Shown here piece after piece: positions 1 to 5,084 of a stretch of DNA of 11,157 nucleotides. Numbering within the stretch: position 1 is the first letter of the stretch; every line of letters begins with the position of its first letter. The stretch lies in NCBI GenBank assembly GCA_035532275.1, contig DATKRG010000190.1:1-11157 (forward strand), read 5' to 3'. This DNA is from UBA9676 sp035532275. GTDB taxonomy: Bacteria; Actinomycetota; Actinomycetes; Streptosporangiales; Streptosporangiaceae. The notes below the pieces were generated by a model. The model did not search any database, was not told where the DNA came from, and saw only the letters and a list, made by a program, of their open reading frames with translations. Both the position numbers and the translations under genes were made by a program.

Positions 1-64
1 CGGCATGGGCATCCAGTGCCGCGATCACATCATCCGGGACGTCGCGGATCAGTACATCTGTCAT
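1..64 (-). CDS. Antitoxin-like ribbon-helix-helix protein, N-terminal fragment (cut by window edge)
   Basis: The reverse strand from an ATG at 64 reads MTDVLIRDVPDDVIAALDAHA and then leaves the window in frame. A short N-terminal beta strand (VLIRDVP) followed by a helix (DDVIAALDAHA) is the typical opening of VapB/FitA-type ribbon-helix-helix antitoxins, which bind their own operator and neutralise a PIN-domain toxin encoded just downstream. The start is supported by a strong ribosome binding site (GGGAGGTGG) immediately before the ATG. It lies 32 bp downstream of the CGNR gene on the same strand, so it may be co-transcribed, although the repeats in the gap suggest its own regulation. A toxin gene would be expected outside the window; it is not visible. 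A non-toxin-antitoxin RHH regulator is the main alternative. Confidence 0.7.
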   Translation of the reverse strand, partial: MTDVLIRDVPDDVIAALDAHA

Positions 65-76
65 CTCCACCTCCCT

Positions 77-101
77 GTGATATCTCGTGATAGCGCCTAT
101 C
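77..101 (-). promoter_or_regulatory. Repeat cluster upstream of the antitoxin-like gene, candidate operator
   Basis: Between the CGNR stop and the antitoxin-like start, GTGATA occurs twice exactly 10 bp apart (77-82 and 87-92). The first copy overlaps the palindrome GATATC (79-84). The second is part of a perfect inverted repeat GATAG-CGC-CTATC (89-101) that includes the CGNR stop codon. Ten-bp phasing puts the two copies on the same face of the helix, as ribbon-helix-helix dimers bound in tandem often require. The cluster ends a few bases upstream of the ribosome binding site. An autoregulatory operator is inferred from position and symmetry only. Confidence 0.4.
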
Positions 102-648
102 CGCCGGGCAGCCGGGTGGCCTGGCGGGTGCGGTAGGCGGCGACGTTGACACGGTTGGCGCAGGCGGTGCCGCAGAACCGCCGGGACCGGTTCTTCGACA
201 GGTCGACATGGACGTTGTCGCAGTCGTCCGCGGCGCACCGGCGCAGCCGGTCCAGCTGGCCGGAGCGGATGACGTCGGCGAACGCCATCGCCGCCTCGAC
301 GGCCATCCGGTCGGCGAGCGGCGCGTCGGGCGCCGTGGCGTGCAGGTGATAGTCCCAGCTGCCGTGCTTGACCAGCTGTGGCAGGGCACTGGCTTCCCGC
401 AGCAGTGCGTTCACGAGGCCGGCGGCGTCGTCCTTGCCCATGTCCCACAGGCACGCCAGGCGGGAGCGCAGCGCCCGGACCTCATCGAGCTCGGCCTGGT
501 CGTGGGTGCGGCCGCCGGACCACTCGCAGGCCGCGACGAAGCGGTCGAGTGCGGCGGGGTCGGGCAGTTGCTCGGCGCCGCCGCGGCCGGTGTTGACCAG
601 GGCGGCGGCAGCGGTCAGCGCGACCTCGGTGTCATGGGCAAAAAGCAC
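97..648 (-). CDS. CGNR-type zinc-finger protein (ABATE domain), putative DNA-binding regulator
   Basis: A 183-aa protein with the two-part layout of the CGNR family. The helical N-terminal region (about residues 5-130) contains an early LVNT motif typical of the ABATE domain. The C-terminal treble of cysteines has C138, C143, C159 and C163, and the family motif CGNR appears here as CANR (163-166), followed by a basic VNVAAYRTRQ tail. The four cysteines should bind one zinc ion, and the basic tail suits DNA contact. The family is thought to act in transcription, but few members have been tested. The GTG start at 648 is favoured by AAAGGAG five bases upstream. It is divergent from the EamA transporter across a 72-bp gap with inverted repeats, so it may control that transporter and itself. 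Family assignment is firm; regulatory role is inference. Confidence 0.88.
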   Translation of the reverse strand: MLFAHDTEVALTAAAALVNTGRGGAEQLPDPAALDRFVAACEWSGGRTHDQAELDEVRALRSRLACLWDMGKDDAAGLVNALLREASALPQLVKHGSWDYHLHATAPDAPLADRMAVEAAMAFADVIRSGQLDRLRRCAADDCDNVHVDLSKNRSRRFCGTACANRVNVAAYRTRQATRLPGG

Positions 649-672
649 CTTGACTCCTTTCGCGGGCCCCGG

Positions 673-701
673 CTAGTGTCACCAGCGTAAATCACTTTTA
701 C
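673..701. promoter_or_regulatory. Two abutting inverted repeats in the CGNR/EamA divergent gap, candidate operators
   Basis: The 72-bp gap (649-720) holds CTAGTG-T-CACCAG (673-685, 5 of 6 arm bases paired) and, one base later, GTAAA-TCACT-TTTAC (687-701, perfect 5-bp arms). The second repeat is extended by another CACTTAC (703-709), which partly repeats CACTTTTAC. The 687-709 stretch is strikingly AT-rich for this genome. It sits just before the EamA ribosome binding site (ACAGGAG, 707-713) and is well placed to cover promoters in both directions. I could not assign convincing -35/-10 boxes. Binding by the CGNR protein is a guess from position. Confidence 0.45.
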
Positions 702-720
702 CACTTACAGGAGTGCTGCG

Positions 721-1740
721 GTGACAGCCGTCGGGAGCCGTCCTGCCCAGTCCGGTGCTGGCGGCACCGGCCTGACCCTGGCCGCGGTGTCGGCCGCGAC
801 CTTCGGGACGTCGGGGACGTTCGCGTCGTCGCTGATCGACGCCGGGTGGAGCCCGGGCGCCGCGGCGGCGAGCCGGATCGCGGTGGCGGCGCTGCTGCTC
901 ACCATCCCCGCGGTGCTGCAGCTGCGTGGGCGGTGGGGACGGCTGCGCCGGGCGTCGGGCCAGGTGGTCGCGTACGGGCTGGTCCCGGTCGCGGGCTGCC
1001 AGCTGTTCTACTTCAACGCCATCGCGCGGATGCCGGTCGGTGTGGCCATACTGCTCGAATACCTCGGCGTGGTGCTGGTGGTCGGCTGGCTGTGGCTGCG
1101 CCACGGCCAGCGGCCCCGCCGGCTCACCGTGGCCGGGGCGGTCACGGCCATCGCCGGGCTGGTGATGGTCCTGAACCTGGCCGGGTCGGCCCGGCTGGAC
1201 CCCGTCGGCGTCATGTGGGGGCTGCTGTCCGCGGTGGGCCTGGCGATCTACTTCCTGCTTTCGGCGGCCACCCCGGAGGAGCCGCTGCCGCCGCTGGTCA
1301 TGGCGTGGGCCGCGATGTGCGTCGGGGCAGCGGCGCTCGCCGCGCTGGGCTGGGCGGGGGTGCTGCCCCTGACCGCCAGCACCGGCAACGTCCGCTTCCT
1401 CGGCCACCCGGTGAGCTGGGCCGTGCCCGTGCTGGGCCTGTCACTGGTGGCCGCCGTGATCGCCTACATCGCCGGCATCGGTGCGGCCCGCCGGCTCGGC
1501 GCCAAGCTGGCCTCGTTCGTCGGCCTGGCCGAGGTGCTGTTCGCGATCCTGTTCGCCTGGCTGCTGCTCAGCCAGCTGCCATCGGCGGTGCAGTTCCTGG
1601 GCGGCGCGTTCATCCTCGCGGGTGTCACCCTGGTGCGCGCCGACGAGCTGCGCGGCACACGGGAGCCGCCCGCGCAGCCCGCTCCCCCGCAGAACGCACC
1701 CGAGCTGGCCGCCGCCCCGGCCGGCAGCGGAACCAGCTAG
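721..1740 (+). CDS. EamA/DMT-superfamily transporter
   Basis: A 339-aa, very hydrophobic protein with about ten membrane helices in two homologous EamA halves. The first half ends around residues 108-155, with the family-typical LLEYLGVVLVVGWLWL followed by a basic loop and a VAGAVTAIAGLVMV helix. The second half ends around residues 266-306, with GLAEVLFAILFAWLLL, a short QLPS loop and a GGAFILAGV helix. The repeated pattern of a Glu in a helix, then a large hydrophobic run, then a glycine-rich helix is the drug/metabolite transporter signature. Members export amino acids or other small metabolites; the substrate here cannot be read. The GTG start has ACAGGAG seven bases upstream. The last ~30 residues are an Ala/Pro-rich, probably disordered, cytoplasmic tail. 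It is divergent from the CGNR gene, a likely regulator, and is followed by stem-loops. Confidence 0.9.
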   Translation: MTAVGSRPAQSGAGGTGLTLAAVSAATFGTSGTFASSLIDAGWSPGAAAASRIAVAALLLTIPAVLQLRGRWGRLRRASGQVVAYGLVPVAGCQLFYFNAIARMPVGVAILLEYLGVVLVVGWLWLRHGQRPRRLTVAGAVTAIAGLVMVLNLAGSARLDPVGVMWGLLSAVGLAIYFLLSAATPEEPLPPLVMAWAAMCVGAAALAALGWAGVLPLTASTGNVRFLGHPVSWAVPVLGLSLVAAVIAYIAGIGAARRLGAKLASFVGLAEVLFAILFAWLLLSQLPSAVQFLGGAFILAGVTLVRADELRGTREPPAQPAPPQNAPELAAAPAGSGTS

Positions 1741-1742
1741 CT

Positions 1743-1803
1743 CGCCCCGGCCACGGGCCGGGCGGGTGGGCTGTCGCCCAGGCCCGGCCGGGCGCTGCCC
1801 GGC
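1743..1803 (+). terminator. Three consecutive GC stem-loops after the EamA gene, probable terminator region
   Basis: The 89-bp gap after the EamA stop holds three short hairpins in a row. The first pairs CGCCCCGGCC (1743-1752) with GGCCGGGCG (1756-1764) with one bulged C. The second is TGGGC-TGTC-GCCCA (1767-1780). The third is GCCGGGC-GCT-GCCCGGC (1787-1803), a perfect 7-bp stem. None has a U-tract, as is usual in high-GC actinomycetes, so termination strength is uncertain. Such GC-rich sequence also forms hairpins by chance. Some read-through to the patatin gene 27 bp further on is possible. Confidence 0.45.
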
Positions 1804-1829
1804 GGCAGCTGGCGTGGGAAAGTTGGCGG

Positions 1830-2654
1830 GTGAAGACGGCGTTCGTGCTCGGCGGTGGCGGCGTCCTCGGGGCGCACGAGGTGGGCATGCTGCAGGCGCT
1901 GGCAGCGGCCGGTATCGAGCCTGACCTGGTCATAGGCACGTCGGTCGGCGCGATCAACGGTGCGTTCGTGGCGGCCGGCCCGGCGGACGCGGCGGCCCGG
2001 CTCAGCGAGCTGTGGCAGGGCGATGCGCTGCGGCAGGCGTTCAGCGAGACGTTCTGGGCCCGGGCGGCCCTGCTGGTGCGGTCCGGCACCCACCTGCATT
2101 CGATGGACCGGCTGGGCCAGCTGCTGGGCGAGCTGCTCCCGGGCCCCGACTTCGCCGACCTCGCGCTGCCCTTCCACTGCGTCGCCGCGAGCATCGAGCG
2201 GGCCCAGGCACGCTGGTTCAGCAGCGGGCCGGTCGTGCCAGCGGTCCTCGCCTCGTGCGCCGTGCCCGGCCTGCTGCCGCCGGTCGAGGTGGACGGGGAG
2301 CACTACTTCGACGGTGGCCTGGTCCACTCCATCCCGGTCGGCCGGGCGGTCGCCCTCGGCGCGAGCACCATCTACGTGATGCACGTCGGCCGGATCGAGC
2401 GCCCGCTGACCGTGCCGCGCCGCCCCTGGGAGGTGGGCCTGGTCGCGTTCGAGATCGCCCGCCGTCACCGCTTTCACGAGGAGATGTCGGCGCTGCCCAG
2501 CGCGGTGCGGGTGCATGTGCTCCCGGCTGGCACGGACGGGCGCCCGCCAGATCTGTCGCAACTGCGCTACCGCGATCACACTAGGGTCGGAGCGAGCATC
2601 GAGCGTGCGTACGCCGCGTCCGCGCGCTATCTCGCCGAGCTGGCCGGGGACTGA
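1830..2654 (+). CDS. Patatin-like phospholipase family protein
   Basis: A 274-aa patatin-fold lipid acyl hydrolase with all catalytic elements. These are a glycine-rich oxyanion loop GGGGVLGAHEVG (residues 8-19), the nucleophile elbow GTSVG (36-40) with Ser38, and the catalytic Asp161 in a DGG motif (161-163). Patatin enzymes use this Ser-Asp dyad to release fatty acids from phospholipids or neutral lipids, leaving lysolipid. There is no signal peptide or membrane helix, so it should be cytoplasmic or membrane-associated; this matches the bacterial RssA/YchK-like size class. The start is GTG at 1830, because the oxyanion loop lies only seven residues in and the frame further upstream is an antisense-like extension. 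Its ribosome binding site (GGAAAG, 1817-1822) is weak. The acyltransferase gene begins 30 bp after its stop, suggesting a shared mRNA and a linked lipid role. Confidence 0.9.
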   Translation: MKTAFVLGGGGVLGAHEVGMLQALAAAGIEPDLVIGTSVGAINGAFVAAGPADAAARLSELWQGDALRQAFSETFWARAALLVRSGTHLHSMDRLGQLLGELLPGPDFADLALPFHCVAASIERAQARWFSSGPVVPAVLASCAVPGLLPPVEVDGEHYFDGGLVHSIPVGRAVALGASTIYVMHVGRIERPLTVPRRPWEVGLVAFEIARRHRFHEEMSALPSAVRVHVLPAGTDGRPPDLSQLRYRDHTRVGASIERAYAASARYLAELAGD

Positions 2655-2684
2655 CCCGGCCATCGAGGACTCCAGGAGCCCCCC

Positions 2685-3779
2685 ATGCTCCCACCCAGGC
2701 TGGTGCGCCGGCTCGTGCTGGCACCGCTGGCGATCATGGTCGCGATCGCGGTGGTGGTGCTGTTCCCGCTGCTCGCCCTACTTGCAGCGACGTTCGGCCT
2801 GGTCGGGCGGTCACGGCCCGGGCGGATGCGCGGCCTGCGGCTGCTGTTCTTCGCACTCGTCTGGCTCACCGCCGAGACGGCGACGCTGTTCATGTGCCTG
2901 GGGATGTGGCTGGCGAGCGGCTTCGGCGGCCGCCTGCACACCGAGCCTTTCCAGAGCCGCCACTACGCGATCATGCGGTGGTTCCTCGACCTGATCTACC
3001 GCACGGCGACCAGCACGTTCGGGGTGCGGGTCGAGGTCGACGAGCCGGAGCTGACGGCGGAGGAACAGGCGGCCCGGCTGGCCCGGCCGGTCATCGTGCT
3101 CAGCCGCCACGCCGGGCCCGGCGACTCGTTCCTGCTGGTCCGCCATCTGCTCACCGTCTACGGGCGGCGGCCGCGGGTGGTCATGAAGGCGACGCTGCAG
3201 CTCGACCCCGGGCTCGACGTGGTGGCCAACCGCCTGCCCAACGTGTTCATCCACCACCACCGGACCGGCGGGAAGATCTTCGTCGAGCAGATCGAGCGGC
3301 TGGCCAGCGGGCTCGACCGGCTCGGCGCGCTGGTGATCTTCCCCGAGGGGGGCAACTGGACCCCGGGCCGGTGGCGGCGCGGCATCCAGCGGCTGGAGCG
3401 GGCCGGCCGGGAGGACCTGGCCGCGCGCGCCCGGGACATGCCCAACCTGCTGCCGCCCCGGGCCGGGGGAGCGCTCTCGGCCATCGCCGCCTGCCCCGAC
3501 GCCGACGTGATCTTCGTCGCGCACGCCGGGCTGGACCGGCTTGTCAGCGTCAGCGACATCTGGCGCAGCCTGCCGATGGACCAGGTGGTCCGGGCCAAGT
3601 GGTGGCGGATACCGGTCGGCGAGGTGCCACGTGCCCTCGACCATGAGGCCCAGGTGCAGTGGCTCTACGACTGGTGGGAGCGCATCGACACCTGGATCTC
3701 GCAGAACCGCCCAGGCGGCGGTGAGGCTCCGGCCCTGACTCCCGGCCCGGGGTCCCATCCTGGCCACCAGGTACTGTGA
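2685..3779 (+). CDS. Lysophospholipid acyltransferase family protein (PlsC-like), membrane-anchored
   Basis: A 364-aa protein with two hydrophobic segments near the N terminus (about residues 10-40 and 48-80) and then a PlsC-type acyltransferase domain. The catalytic HX4D motif is H142-AGPG-D147, and the conserved FPEG block is at 219-222. A His triplet at 190-192 precedes TGG in the substrate-binding region. The family transfers an acyl chain from acyl-CoA or acyl-ACP to lysophosphatidate or another lysophospholipid at the inner face of the membrane. At 364 aa it is longer than the classic ~240-aa PlsC, mostly because of the extra N-terminal membrane part and a C-terminal extension. The ATG at 2685 has AGGAG six bases upstream. 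It directly follows the patatin gene, so a deacylation/reacylation partnership is attractive but inferred. Substrate is unknown. Confidence 0.87.
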   Translation: MLPPRLVRRLVLAPLAIMVAIAVVVLFPLLALLAATFGLVGRSRPGRMRGLRLLFFALVWLTAETATLFMCLGMWLASGFGGRLHTEPFQSRHYAIMRWFLDLIYRTATSTFGVRVEVDEPELTAEEQAARLARPVIVLSRHAGPGDSFLLVRHLLTVYGRRPRVVMKATLQLDPGLDVVANRLPNVFIHHHRTGGKIFVEQIERLASGLDRLGALVIFPEGGNWTPGRWRRGIQRLERAGREDLAARARDMPNLLPPRAGGALSAIAACPDADVIFVAHAGLDRLVSVSDIWRSLPMDQVVRAKWWRIPVGEVPRALDHEAQVQWLYDWWERIDTWISQNRPGGGEAPALTPGPGSHPGHQVL

Positions 3780-3783
3780 CGCC

Positions 3784-3799
3784 TCAGCAGTGTTGCTGA
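3784..3799. promoter_or_regulatory. Perfect palindrome before the MFS gene, candidate operator
   Basis: TCAGCA-GTGT-TGCTGA is a perfect inverted repeat with 6-bp arms and a 4-bp centre. It lies five bases after the acyltransferase stop and 25 bases before the chosen MFS start. Its mixed base composition is unlike the GC-only hairpins elsewhere, and its position would suit a repressor site or a leader hairpin for the MFS gene. It is too short and lacks a U-tract, so I do not call it a terminator. No regulator gene lies alongside. Confidence 0.35.
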
Positions 3800-3824
3800 T
3801 GTGGGTCATCTGGACGGAGCGGGC

Positions 3825-5033
3825 ATGGCGCGGGCTGGGGTGCGGCTGACGGCTCCGGTCCGGGCGCTGCTTGGCTTCGTGTGCGTGCTCGTGCTGGTCG
3901 ACACCCTCTTCTTCACCGCCCTCACCCCGCTGCTGCCGCACTACGTGCGCGACGCCGGGCTGACCAAGGCAGGCGCCGGGATCCTGGTGGCCGCCTACCC
4001 CATCGGCACGCTCGTGGGCTCCCTGCCGGGCGGGCTGCTCGCCTCCCGGCTCGGCAACCGGCTGGTCGTGCTGCTGGGGCTGGCCCTGATGAGCGGGGCG
4101 ACGCTGGTGTTCGGCTTCGCGTCCGCCCCGCTCGTGCTGGACTCGGCCCGGTTCGTGCAGGGGCTGGCCGGCGCCTGCACCTGGGCCGCCGGGCTGGGCT
4201 GGCTGGCGACGGCCGCCCCGGACGAACGCCGCGGTGAACTGCTCGGCTTCGCCCTCGGCGCGGCCGTCGTCGGGGCGCTCTTCGGCCCGCTGGTCGGGAC
4301 CGTGGCCACCAAGGTGGGGACCGGGCCCGCTTTCGCCGGCGCCGCCGTGGCCGGCGCGGCCCTGATGGTGGTGGCCTTCTTCGTGCCGCGGCCGCACCGG
4401 GCGGAGCCGCAGGGGCTGCGGGCGGCCTGGCCGGCGCTGCGCGACCGCAGGGTCAGCGTGGGCCTGTGGCTTACCCTGCTCGCGGGGCTGGCCTTCGGGG
4501 TCGTGGATGTGCTCGCGCCGCTGCGGCTGAGCCAGCTCGGGGCCACCGCCACCGTCATCGGCGGGACCTTCCTGGCCGCCGCGGCCATCGAGTCAGGCCT
4601 CGCGCCGCTCGCCGGCCGGCTGTCGGACCGCCGCGGCCCGCTGCTGCCCGTCCAGTTCTCGCTGACCATGGCGGTGGCGGTGAGCCTGCTGGCACCGCTG
4701 CTCACGCCCGCTGCCCTGCTCGCCGCGCTGCTGATCGCAGGGCTGCCCGCGTACGGGACGCTCTTCACGCCAGCGTCGGCCCTGCTCAGCGCCGGCGCAC
4801 ACAGCCTCGGGCTCAACCAGGGCCTCGCGTTCGGGCTGGGCAACCTGGCCTGGGCGAGCGGGCAGGCCATCGGCGCGGCAGCGAGCGGGTCGCTGGCGCA
4901 GCTGACATCGGACCTGGTGCCGTACTCGCTGCTGGCCGGTGCGTGCCTGGCGACGCTGATCGTGCTCCGGCTCCGGCGCGAAGCGGTAACCGCCGGGATC
5001 GAAGGCAGGGCGGACGCCCGCACACCCGGCTGA
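3825..5033 (+). CDS. Major facilitator superfamily (MFS) transporter
   Basis: A 402-aa protein with about 12 membrane helices in two halves. Between helices 2 and 3 is an MFS motif A variant, GGLLASRLGNR (69-79). The equivalent loop of the second half has GRLSDRRGP (264-272). A motif C-like stretch, VGALFGPLVG (149-158), is typical of proton-coupled antiporters (DHA1-type exporters). The substrate is not readable: drug export, metabolite export or lysolipid movement are all possible. I place the start at the ATG at 3825, which has GGAG five bases upstream. The in-frame GTG at 3801 has no ribosome binding site and would overlap the palindrome's edge. The gene follows the acyltransferase by 45 bp on the same strand and ends one base before a strong inverted repeat shared with the convergent binding-protein gene. 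Confidence 0.88.
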   Translation: MARAGVRLTAPVRALLGFVCVLVLVDTLFFTALTPLLPHYVRDAGLTKAGAGILVAAYPIGTLVGSLPGGLLASRLGNRLVVLLGLALMSGATLVFGFASAPLVLDSARFVQGLAGACTWAAGLGWLATAAPDERRGELLGFALGAAVVGALFGPLVGTVATKVGTGPAFAGAAVAGAALMVVAFFVPRPHRAEPQGLRAAWPALRDRRVSVGLWLTLLAGLAFGVVDVLAPLRLSQLGATATVIGGTFLAAAAIESGLAPLAGRLSDRRGPLLPVQFSLTMAVAVSLLAPLLTPAALLAALLIAGLPAYGTLFTPASALLSAGAHSLGLNQGLAFGLGNLAWASGQAIGAAASGSLAQLTSDLVPYSLLAGACLATLIVLRLRREAVTAGIEGRADARTPG

Positions 5034-5082
5034 CCAGCCGGCCGGGCCGGGTGCTGTTAAAGTTCCCGGCCCGGCCGGCTGG
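5034..5082. terminator. Bidirectional terminator, perfect 18-bp stem
   Basis: The left arm CCAGCCGGCCGGGCCGGG (5034-5051) is perfectly complementary to the right arm at 5065-5082, around a 13-nt loop (5052-5064) containing TTAAAGTT. The arms are almost entirely G/C, so the hairpin is extremely stable. It begins at the base after the MFS stop and ends two bases before the stop of the convergent binding-protein gene, filling the 51-bp gap. It can terminate both transcripts and act as a block to antisense read-through. There is no U-tract, which is common for actinomycete terminators. Confidence 0.88.
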
Positions 5083-5084
5083 TC

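Noticed and set aside
649..720. Specific -35/-10 promoter boxes in the divergent gap
   Set aside because: Several weak hexamer matches exist but none has acceptable spacing and both boxes; I report only the repeats.
846..1829. Long in-frame extension upstream of the patatin gene (open from 846)
   Set aside because: It overlaps the clear EamA gene in another frame, is Gly/Arg/Ala-rich with no domain, and the patatin oxyanion loop requires the start near 1830.
3801..3824. GTG at 3801 as MFS start
   Set aside because: No ribosome binding site upstream, whereas the ATG at 3825 has GGAG at ideal spacing.
2811..4397. Minus-strand open frame of 528 codons
   Set aside because: It lies antisense to the acyltransferase and MFS genes, has low-complexity His/Gln/Gly/Pro composition and no family resemblance; a high-GC codon-structure shadow.
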